Part shown: positions 1 through 5,502 of the stretch, piece by piece
How the letters are laid out: each line of letters opens with the position of its first letter
Numbering within the stretch: the first letter of the stretch is position 1
Source of the DNA: Rhodobiaceae bacterium
Lineage (GTDB): Bacteria > Pseudomonadota > Alphaproteobacteria > Parvibaculales > Parvibaculaceae
Direction of reading: 5' to 3'
NCBI GenBank assembly: GCA_002401305.2
Contig: NVSO02000073.1
Location: 1-5,502 of the forward strand
Length of the DNA stretch: 5,502 nt
Translations under genes and position numbers: made by a program
Notes under the pieces: generated by a model
Databases searched by the model: none
What the model was told of the DNA's origin: nothing
Seen by the model: only the letters and a program-made list of their open reading frames with translations

Positions 1-216
1 ATCATCACCGTCACTTTGCTGATCACCACAGTCGTCCTTGCCCCTTATGGATTGATGGCAATCGCCACTGGATATGTGATTTGCACCACCCTTGTTCAAC
101 TTAGCGCATCTGCTTGGGCTCTACGGGACACCATATCCCTTCGTCGGACCTATGACGCCTTGAGCGCTAAGTATCAATCCCTTAGCTGCCATTCACAGAA
201 GGAGCACGAAGCATGA
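1..216 (+). CDS. C-terminal end of a membrane protein, probably a Wzx-type polysaccharide flippase (5' partial)
   Basis: The frame is open from the first base of the window to a TGA at 214-216, so only the last 71 residues are visible. A TTG at 16 could be read as a start, but nothing supports it and the frame continues upstream. The visible part is strongly hydrophobic over about residues 5-40, including 'APYGLMAIATGYVICTTLVQ', followed by a polar, basic cytoplasmic-looking tail (LRDTISLRRTYDALSAKY). A late transmembrane helix with small residues and a short charged tail is what the C-terminal end of MATE/MOP-fold polysaccharide translocases (Wzx) looks like, and such a protein is expected beside glycosyltransferases and a Wzy/Wzz pair. 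A flippase would move the lipid-linked repeat unit across the inner membrane. The stop overlaps the next start (ATGA, 213-216), which implies translational coupling. Another integral membrane protein cannot be excluded from this fragment alone. Confidence 0.6.
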   Translation: MITVTLLITTVVLAPYGLMAIATGYVICTTLVQLSASAWALRDTISLRRTYDALSAKYQSLSCHSQKEHEA

Positions 217-1148
217 CACTCTTTACAGTCATCATCCCTTGCTACAACGCAGCCTCCTCCCTTGAGCAAACACTTGCCACATTGCGTGCTCAGTCGCTCG
301 AGGATTGGGAAGCCATTCTAGTAGACGATGGATCAACAGATGCCACGCCAGAAATCTTGCGCAAAGCAGCCTGCGAAGATCACCGCACTCGCCTCTTGCA
401 CCAGGAAAATAAAGGCCCAAGCATCGCTCGTAATGCGGCACTGCCTTTCGCGCGGGGCCTTAACATCGCTTTTCTCGATGCAGATGACCTGTGGCACAAA
501 GACAAACTTGCAGAGCACCACAGGTTTTTTGAAAAACACGCGATGGAGGATATCTCCTTTGCCAAAATTGCATTTTTCAAAACAGATCCCGAAAGCCCGA
601 GCACCGTGTCAACCGTGCCCACCGCCCCCTTAAGCGTTCTAGACCTGTTGCGGGAAAACGTAGTCTGCACAATGTCCAACCTTGTGTTGCGTCGTGAAGT
701 TATTCACGCCGTCGGCGGCCTCGATGAAAACCTAATCCACGGCGAAGATCGCCACTGGCTTGTGCGCGCGGCTGCACGCGGCTTTGTCATCTCCGGCTTC
801 GACAAGCCTATGGTCTCCTATCGAGCAACCACAACCGGCCTGTCAGCAGATCTAGACGGCATGTACAGAGGCTGGCAAGCCAGTGTCACCGCGGCGCTCA
901 ACCTTGGAGCCTCCCTCAGCCCCAAACAACTGCGCCGGGCAGAAGCCATCTATCTTCGCTATCTGGCTCGCCGAGCCCTGCGTCTCAACCAACCCGGAAT
1001 GGTTGCCGCAAGATACGCCCTGCGCGGCATTGCCTTGAGTCCAACAGCCTTTCTATCGGAGCTACGCCGCGGCCTGCCAACCCTTTTAGGCAGCCTCACC
1101 GCTCCGCTACTCCCACGCCAAATTCGCCACGCCCTATATTCAGATTGA
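213..1148 (+). CDS. Glycosyltransferase family 2 (first of a tandem pair)
   Basis: This 311-residue protein has a clear GT-A fold of family GT2. The N-terminus 'FTVIIPCYNAA' (residues 4-14) is the usual first nucleotide-binding strand. DDGSTD is at 38-43, 'NKGPSIARN' at 66-74, and the metal-binding DxD region is 'FLDADDLW' at 87-94. GGLDEN (168-173) leads to 'GEDRHWLVR' (177-185), where D179 is the likely catalytic base. After the catalytic domain comes an alpha-helical, arginine-rich C-terminal region (about 210-311) with no transmembrane segment, so the enzyme is probably cytosolic or peripheral to the inner membrane. The expected role is transfer of one sugar from a nucleotide donor to a lipid-linked repeat unit; sugar and linkage cannot be read from sequence. 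The ATG at 213 is preceded by AAGGAG (199-204) with an 8-base spacer and overlaps the upstream stop. It resembles the next gene along its whole length, including the C-terminal region. Confidence 0.93.
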   Translation: MTLFTVIIPCYNAASSLEQTLATLRAQSLEDWEAILVDDGSTDATPEILRKAACEDHRTRLLHQENKGPSIARNAALPFARGLNIAFLDADDLWHKDKLAEHHRFFEKHAMEDISFAKIAFFKTDPESPSTVSTVPTAPLSVLDLLRENVVCTMSNLVLRREVIHAVGGLDENLIHGEDRHWLVRAAARGFVISGFDKPMVSYRATTTGLSADLDGMYRGWQASVTAALNLGASLSPKQLRRAEAIYLRYLARRALRLNQPGMVAARYALRGIALSPTAFLSELRRGLPTLLGSLTAPLLPRQIRHALYSD

Positions 1149-1163
1149 TAGAGGAATTGACCT

Positions 1164-2192
1164 ATGTCCGTACACGCTATAAATCCAATCGCCACCATCG
1201 TCATTCCCGCCTACAACGTCGAGGAATATGTGGCAGATGCTGTCACATCGGCTTTGGCCCAAACAGCCTACAGCTTTGAAGTGCTGGTCATCGACGACGG
1301 CTCAACAGACAACACGGTCGACATTGTAAACAGCTTTGTTGACCCCCGCTTGCGTCTCATCAGCCAACCCAATGGCGGCCTCAACAATGCCCGCAATACC
1401 GGCATCCATGAAGCACGCGGCAAATACATTGGCTTTCTTGATGCCGACGATATGTGGCTGCCTCGTAAGCTCTCCGCCCATATCGCGCATATGGAAGCAA
1501 ACGCAAGCATTGGCATGAGCTTCTCTCCCTCCCTTTTTATCGAGGAAGATGGCTCGTCGATGGGCTTGCAGCAGGACCCGCAGCTCACCGACATTACAGC
1601 CGCCGACATCATCGCCCGCAATCCCATTGGCAACGGATCAGCCGCCCTCATGCGCCGCTGCGCCCTAGAAGCCATCGCTTATCGCCCAATTGGTGAAAAC
1701 AGTCGGGATTGGTATTTCGATGAAGACCTTGTGCAAAGCACGGACGTTGAGTGCTGGTTGCGCCTCGCCCTCACTACCGATTGGGTGATCGAAGGCATTC
1801 CAGAATGCCTCACATTGTATCGCACCAATCGCAAAGGCCTTTCGGCCAACATCGATCGTCAATTCAAAACTTGGCAACAGATGATAGACAAAACCGCTGG
1901 TTATGCGCCCGCCTTCATTCAACAGCACGTCCCCCGTGCACGCGCCTATCAAATGCGCTACTTGGCACGCCGAGCTGTGAATCTGCGGGACCGGAAAATG
2001 GCCCTAACGCTCAGCCTTAAAGCATTGCGCGCCTATCCCCTCATGCTGATTGAAGAGCCCATCAAAACCACTGCCACCTTTGGTGCTGCTTTAATCCTAA
2101 AAATTGTCGGGCCTAAAATTTATGCCCAGGCAGAACAACTGGCCATCAACGCCCTCGTTTATAGCCACTCAGAAAAAACCATCCCTCACTAG
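1164..2192 (+). CDS. Glycosyltransferase family 2 (second of a tandem pair)
   Basis: This 342-residue GT2 enzyme starts 15 bases after the previous stop, with GAGGAA at 1151-1156 and a 7-base spacer to the ATG. The GT-A motifs are 'ATIVIPAYN' (10-18), DDGSTDNT (44-51), 'NGGLNNARNTG' (70-80) and 'FLDADDMW' (91-98), the last being the metal/nucleotide-diphosphate site. The catalytic-base segment is 'STDVECWLRLAL' (192-203); D194 fits the conserved aspartate, while the glutamate usually before it is a threonine here. The C-terminal 120 or so residues are helical, with GLSANID at 225-231 and RYLARRA at 265-271, both also present in the upstream enzyme. A weakly hydrophobic stretch near 303-315 might favour membrane contact but is short for a transmembrane helix. 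The likely role is addition of a further sugar to the undecaprenyl-linked repeat unit in the cytoplasm. Donor and linkage are unknown. Confidence 0.93.
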   Translation: MSVHAINPIATIVIPAYNVEEYVADAVTSALAQTAYSFEVLVIDDGSTDNTVDIVNSFVDPRLRLISQPNGGLNNARNTGIHEARGKYIGFLDADDMWLPRKLSAHIAHMEANASIGMSFSPSLFIEEDGSSMGLQQDPQLTDITAADIIARNPIGNGSAALMRRCALEAIAYRPIGENSRDWYFDEDLVQSTDVECWLRLALTTDWVIEGIPECLTLYRTNRKGLSANIDRQFKTWQQMIDKTAGYAPAFIQQHVPRARAYQMRYLARRAVNLRDRKMALTLSLKALRAYPLMLIEEPIKTTATFGAALILKIVGPKIYAQAEQLAINALVYSHSEKTIPH

Positions 2193-2215
2193 AGTTCTAA
2201 GTTGGAGTACACATC

Positions 2216-3319
2216 ATGACCACTTCTCAAAAACGGAAAACCCGCCACGCTACTAAAGTCATTCATCTAGTCGATGATACAAAACCAGGGGGCGTCATGC
2301 GCTTCCTCGACCACCTAACCACAACGGCAAATCAGGCTGAAGTGGGTCTTGGCAAACAAGAAGTGATGGTCATAAAACGGGGTACTTGGTTGGCCCCTCA
2401 GCTTGACGTGGACGTAATCGTGTCCCACCTCAGCGTCAGTTGGATCAACCTGCCTTTCTTCCTGTCACTGCGTAACCGCCACACCAACGCGCACATCATC
2501 CACGTTGAACATTCCTACAGCGCAGGGTTTATGGAGCACAATGTATCCAACAAAAAACGCTTTCACACATTGTTGAGCACCACCTATGCCTTGTGCAACC
2601 GGGTGATCGCTGTATCGGAAGGTCAGGCCCAATGGATGCGAGACAACGCATTGCTCTCCCCCCAAAGGTTGAGCGTCATCACGCCCCGGGTTGATCTAAC
2701 TCCCATGTTGGCACTCTCGCCCAGCGAAGCGCGTCTGCCTTATCCCGACCAACCGGTCACCATCGGCGTCATCGGACGTATGCATAATCAGAAAGGCCTC
2801 GATCTTCTCATTGATGCATTCCGCCTAATGGACTTGCCCAACTTGAAGTTGCAAATTACCGGCGGCGGTCCTGAAGAAGCGCGTTTGCGAGTGCGCGCAC
2901 AGGGGAATACAAACATTCACTTCGCAGATTACACAGACAACCCAACAGCTGCCTATGCCGCCTGCGACATCGTTGCCATTCCCTCACGCTGGGAACCCTT
3001 TGGTCTCGTCGCCCTAGAGGCACGTGCCGCCGCAAAACCCCTGATGGTTACTTTAGTAGATGGGCTCACAGAGCAAGCAGACCCGAGCTACGCCATCACT
3101 GCGCCCAAAGCAACCGTAGAGGATTGGGCAACAGCCCTCAGCAACCTCACAGGCGCAAACCTTTCAGCGATGGGTCGTCGAGGCCGCTTAAGCGTGATGC
3201 CCAATGACATCCGCTACATCCAACAATGGCAACGGGCAATGACCCCACGCTCTCGCAAAAAATCCTCCTCGCAAAGCCGGAAAGGCACAAAAAACGTGAC
3301 CTCTCATACACCGGCTTGA
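2216..3319 (+). CDS. Glycosyltransferase family 4 (GT-B fold)
   Basis: This 367-residue protein has the two-domain GT-B layout of family GT4 and a length typical for it. The N-terminal Rossmann domain opens with 'KVIHLVDDTKPGGVMRFL' (14-31), in which the glycine pair is the usual acceptor-side loop, and ends near 'RVIAVSEGQAQWM' (129-141). The C-terminal domain begins near 181 with 'TIGVIGRMHNQKGLDLLIDAF' split across 182-202; R188 and K193 are the expected donor-phosphate contacts. 'GGGPEEARL' is at 216-224. The EX7E signature lies in 'SRWEPFGLVALEA' (257-269), with E260 and E268. No signal peptide or membrane span is seen, so it should act at the cytoplasmic face, retaining donor stereochemistry as is usual for GT4. 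GGAG at 2204-2207 supports the ATG. The last 25 residues are a polar, lysine/arginine/serine-rich tail beyond the fold. This is the last gene of the plus-strand operon, with a terminator 6 bases after its stop. Confidence 0.93.
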   Translation: MTTSQKRKTRHATKVIHLVDDTKPGGVMRFLDHLTTTANQAEVGLGKQEVMVIKRGTWLAPQLDVDVIVSHLSVSWINLPFFLSLRNRHTNAHIIHVEHSYSAGFMEHNVSNKKRFHTLLSTTYALCNRVIAVSEGQAQWMRDNALLSPQRLSVITPRVDLTPMLALSPSEARLPYPDQPVTIGVIGRMHNQKGLDLLIDAFRLMDLPNLKLQITGGGPEEARLRVRAQGNTNIHFADYTDNPTAAYAACDIVAIPSRWEPFGLVALEARAAAKPLMVTLVDGLTEQADPSYAITAPKATVEDWATALSNLTGANLSAMGRRGRLSVMPNDIRYIQQWQRAMTPRSRKKSSSQSRKGTKNVTSHTPA

Positions 3320-3325
3320 TGCGCG

Positions 3326-3357
3326 AATGCCGGGCGTCCTCCACGCCCGGCATTTTT
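3326..3357 (+). terminator. Rho-independent terminator of the plus-strand operon
   Basis: A perfect 12-base-pair stem (AATGCCGGGCGT at 3326-3337 with ACGCCCGGCATT at 3343-3354) closes a 5-base loop, CCTCC, and runs into a TTTTT tract at 3353-3357. It starts 6 bases after the stop of the GT4 gene. On the opposite strand the hairpin is not followed by a T run, so it is directional and serves the plus-strand genes. The convergent gene ends at 3396, about 40 bases away, and has no separate hairpin that I can see before this one. Its transcripts would run into the same stem, which could slow or partly end them, but the sequence does not prove that. Confidence 0.92.
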
Positions 3358-3395
3358 GTGTCCAAATATGTCGTCCCCAACAATGCAAATGAACC

Positions 3396-4703
3396 CTATC
3401 GACTGGCCGATTTCTGTTTGTGATAGACTGTATAAAGTTGATAGCCCCACCACTGCCGCGTCCCAATCCCGATCAGCACCATGGCCGGCCAGAATAGATA
3501 GACTTGCACCTCAAGGTTTTCCCCCAGTGAAAAGAAAATCAAGGCGAGCAGCAACCCAAAGGGGAGCCGCCCCTCTACTCGACTGATCGCAAACAACGTC
3601 ATTTCTGCCAGCGTATACACAACCGGTACAAGCAAGGCAAAAAACCCAGTCGCCCCTTTTACAAACAGCAATCCATACCAAGTGTGATGACTACCGATCG
3701 GCATATAGGCCGTCATGGGTCCACCCGCCTCCACCGTGCCATGACCAAAGACCTGTGCTTCCGACCACCACCGCTCCCATGCAATCCGCTGCAACGTATC
3801 ACGCACATGGCTTGAGCCCGCCCGGGTTCCGCGAAAGTAGTCAATCAAACTTTGAATTTGGAACATAAGCGTTTCGACAATAAAGACACCAATCGCAGAC
3901 ACGCTGGCCGCGATGTACCAGGCATAGGTTCTCGCCATCCACGGAATGATCCAAGCAGCACTACCGCATGCAACGACTCCGATTAAGCTCATACGGGACT
4001 TGGTCATCAGCACCATGGCAATACCGGCCGCCAATCCGCACACTTTCCAAAACACGACCTTTTCCTCAAGCGCACACAGCACCATAACCACCGCCAACAA
4101 ACCGGCAAAAGGCGACCACGGCGCATAAAATTGCCACCGTTGAGCCCCGCTCGCCGGGTCAATCGTATAAAGGAAAACAGTAAAATACTCTGGTCCGGGA
4201 CCACCCACAGCTTTAAGCGGGGATACGAATATGCTTTCGGGCAACCCAATAAGAGGGGCGGCAATCAAGAGGGGCAACAAAATCAACGTTTGCAGTCCAA
4301 CAACGCACTGCGCACGGATAAGCAATTCGCGCCGTATGGGGAGCATCGCGCCGATGAAGAGAAAGATAGCGAGAAGCGCCCACCCTTTTGCCCAACCAAC
4401 ACTCGACTTAATGGCCAGCGCAAGCCCTAAATCAAAATTGTAATGACCAACCCATAGCACAATCAGCATGAGAGCGATAAAGACCATCCACACCCAAACA
4501 CTAATAGGAACGGGGCCAGTCATTTGCAAATCATCAGGAGCGGCGGGCCCCAAATAGAGACCAATAAGGGCGGCCAGAAAAACAAGCCACCCTAAAACTG
4601 GTCCCACAATATAAAGTGCGCCAACGCCATAGAACACCCAAGTAAGCACGAAAGTCCAATAAAGCACCTTCTCAATTCGCGTTGCATTCTTCAACAAGTC
4701 CAC
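3396..4703 (-). CDS. O-antigen polymerase/ligase-like membrane protein (probable Wzy-type repeat-unit polymerase)
   Basis: This 435-residue protein is hydrophobic almost throughout, with about 11-12 predicted membrane segments (roughly 13-30, 33-51, 67-86, 105-121, 132-154, 197-212, 218-233, 237-255, 260-280, 341-371, 380-396, 400-416). It has two larger polar loops, about 155-195 and 281-340. The 'TKSRMSLIG' stretch (234-242), and the second loop with R301, R306 and R311, 'FGHG' (319-322) and 'GSHHTWYGLLFVKGATGFF' (337-355), match the pattern of the Wzy_C/O-antigen ligase superfamily, in which loop arginines and a histidine are functionally important. The family either polymerises lipid-linked repeat units or ligates O-antigen to lipid A core. 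The neighbouring co-polymerase and flippase-like genes favour polymerase, but sequence alone does not separate the two. The start is GTG, chosen because GAGGGAG lies 7 bases upstream. It follows the PCP gene by 22 bases, so they are likely co-transcribed. Confidence 0.85.
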   Translation of the reverse strand: MDLLKNATRIEKVLYWTFVLTWVFYGVGALYIVGPVLGWLVFLAALIGLYLGPAAPDDLQMTGPVPISVWVWMVFIALMLIVLWVGHYNFDLGLALAIKSSVGWAKGWALLAIFLFIGAMLPIRRELLIRAQCVVGLQTLILLPLLIAAPLIGLPESIFVSPLKAVGGPGPEYFTVFLYTIDPASGAQRWQFYAPWSPFAGLLAVVMVLCALEEKVVFWKVCGLAAGIAMVLMTKSRMSLIGVVACGSAAWIIPWMARTYAWYIAASVSAIGVFIVETLMFQIQSLIDYFRGTRAGSSHVRDTLQRIAWERWWSEAQVFGHGTVEAGGPMTAYMPIGSHHTWYGLLFVKGATGFFALLVPVVYTLAEMTLFAISRVEGRLPFGLLLALIFFSLGENLEVQVYLFWPAMVLIGIGTRQWWGYQLYTVYHKQKSASR

Positions 4704-4710
4704 GCAAACG

Positions 4711-4717
4711 CTCCCTC
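4711..4717 (-). promoter_or_regulatory. Shine-Dalgarno sequence for the GTG start of the polymerase-like gene
   Basis: Read on the minus strand this is GAGGGAG, 7 bases before a GTG codon at 4703-4701. It is the best ribosome-binding match in the 22-base gap after the upstream stop. The nearest in-frame ATG lies well inside the first membrane segments, so this site decides the start in favour of GTG. Confidence 0.75.
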
Positions 4718-4725
4718 ATCAAATG

Positions 4726-5502
4726 TCACATTCTTGGATCAAGCGGTATAACCTTATTGAGCAACGGACGGCGCGCCCATGCAAGCCCTAATCCTATGAA
4801 CAAGAACATAGTGGCGGCGATCCCCGAAGCCACACCGATCAGCGTGCTCGGGGAGGACGGAGACGTTGGAAGACGGGGTTCCTCAATCGTCTGCACCAGA
4901 GGGTATGAGGCAAAGAAGTCCGTTTTACTGGTATCAACCCGGGCAAGGGCCGAAGAGAACACCGCTTCTGCGACCTGTTGGTCCCGGTTCAACTCCTCCA
5001 AGGCAGAGGCCACATGGACCAATTCGGTCATACGGCGACGCGCCGCTGCAGCTTGTATTTCCAGCGTTTCACGTTGTTGAATAAGCCCCGCCCGCTCACT
5101 CGCAAGCGTCACCAAATGTTCCAGCAGAGCGGCGCGTTCATCCACCGCCGAAAAGTCTACTTGATTAATTAGCACAGTCGGATCAAGCCCTGTAACCTGA
5201 CGCCCACGATGAAGCAGGTCTGCACGCACACCTGCACGGGCATTTTCCATCCGCTGGCGGTCTGGATGTGCCTTCCCAAACGTCATTTTCACTTCGGCCA
5301 AAGATTTTGTTTGCATTGCATAGGAGGTTTGTAATTCCTGGAAGGTTTGATCTGCCCGTAGCTTCAAAGCAGCTGCAGCAACTGTGGCTGTAATACGCAA
5401 CGCCCCTTCCAGAGATTTTATTTCGGCTTTACGACGCACCAACTCAGCCGCCATATCATCAATCCGGCGATGCCTACGCTCTAAGCCATCGACAATTTGC
5501 CC
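4726..5502 (-). CDS. Chain-length determinant / polysaccharide co-polymerase (Wzz/Wzc-GNVR type), N-terminus missing
   Basis: The frame stays open to the right edge of the window, so the last 258 residues are visible; the ATG at 5454 is internal. The visible part is mostly charged, heptad-like helix (about residues 5-60 and 118-190), consistent with the periplasmic coiled coil of PCP proteins. 'GKAHPDRQRMENAR' (76-89) matches the conserved HP segment of Wzz/GNVR proteins. 'QVAEAVFSSALARVDTSK' (176-193) sits where GNVR-domain proteins have their second signature. 'VQTIEEPRLPTSPSSPS' (203-219) is the proline-rich run before the last membrane helix, at about 220-241 ('LIGVASGIAATMFLFIGLGL'). The protein ends only about 17 residues after that helix, so there is no fused tyrosine-kinase domain as in Wzc. 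The family controls polymer length and couples polymerisation to export. The first transmembrane helix lies outside the window. The gene is upstream of, and probably co-transcribed with, the polymerase-like gene. Confidence 0.87.
   Translation of the reverse strand, partial: GQIVDGLERRHRRIDDMAAELVRRKAEIKSLEGALRITATVAAAALKLRADQTFQELQTSYAMQTKSLAEVKMTFGKAHPDRQRMENARAGVRADLLHRGRQVTGLDPTVLINQVDFSAVDERAALLEHLVTLASERAGLIQQRETLEIQAAAARRRMTELVHVASALEELNRDQQVAEAVFSSALARVDTSKTDFFASYPLVQTIEEPRLPTSPSSPSTLIGVASGIAATMFLFIGLGLAWARRPLLNKVIPLDPRM

Noticed and set aside
525..536. T-run followed by A-run that could form a small hairpin
   Set aside because: It is within the coding region of the first GT2 (Phe-Phe-Glu-Lys codons) and too weak to be a terminator.
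380..679. Open frames on the minus strand inside the first glycosyltransferase (also 232-441 and 333-539)
   Set aside because: They lie fully inside a gene with unmistakable GT2 motifs, have no family-like sequence and no supporting ribosome-binding site.
1268..1675. A 135-residue minus-strand open frame inside the second glycosyltransferase
   Set aside because: Composition is rich in Arg, Ser, Met and Pro, as expected for an antisense reading of a real gene; no recognisable domain.
3188..3466. Minus-strand frames across the convergent junction (3147-3383, 3188-3466)
   Set aside because: They read through the terminator hairpin and the antisense of the GT4 tail, with low-quality composition and no ribosome-binding site I can support.
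4191..4203. Short palindrome TGGTCC-G-GGACCA
   Set aside because: It lies inside the polymerase-like gene, encoding a Gly-Pro-rich loop, has no T tract, and short palindromes like this occur by chance.
4682..5080. A 132-residue plus-strand open frame across the PCP gene and the polymerase start
   Set aside because: It is antisense to a protein with clear PCP features and spans an intergenic gap; no family signal.

Overview
This is an ordinary-looking but well organised extracellular polysaccharide locus (exopolysaccharide, capsule or O-antigen type) from a Gram-negative bacterium with moderate GC. The gene set matches the Wzx/Wzy-dependent pathway: the tail of a probable flippase, three glycosyltransferases, a polymerase or ligase, and a chain-length or co-polymerase protein. 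The style of the proteins, in particular the 'VIHLVDDTKPGGVMR' start of the third glycosyltransferase, reminds me of alphaproteobacteria such as the Rhodobacterales. That placement is an impression from memory, not a search result.

Layout. A plus-strand operon covers positions 1 to 3319: the 3' end of a membrane protein (probable Wzx), two tandem family-2 glycosyltransferases that look like paralogues of each other, and a family-4 glycosyltransferase. Their spacing is tight (a 4-base ATGA overlap, then gaps of 15 and 23 bases), each start has a Shine-Dalgarno sequence, and the run ends in a strong intrinsic terminator at 3326-3357. A minus-strand pair converges on it: a chain-length determinant/Wzc-like membrane protein that runs off the right edge (4726-5502), followed after 22 bases by a 435-residue multi-spanning O-antigen polymerase/ligase-like protein (3396-4703).

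How they would work together (inference). The glycosyltransferases add sugars one by one to a lipid carrier on the cytoplasmic face, the Wzx-like protein flips the finished repeat unit, and the Wzy-like protein polymerises it in the periplasm. The PCP-like protein sets chain length and hands the chain to an export channel outside this window. The initiating sugar-phosphate transferase, the outer-membrane exporter and any separate tyrosine kinase are not in the window.

There are no RNA genes, mobile elements or CRISPR arrays that I can support, and no stretch over 300 bases without a gene. I did not find a previously undescribed system. The most useful second-look points are the paralogous pair of GT2 enzymes with a shared C-terminal module, the PCP protein that lacks a fused kinase domain, and the split of assembly and polymerisation genes into two convergent units.
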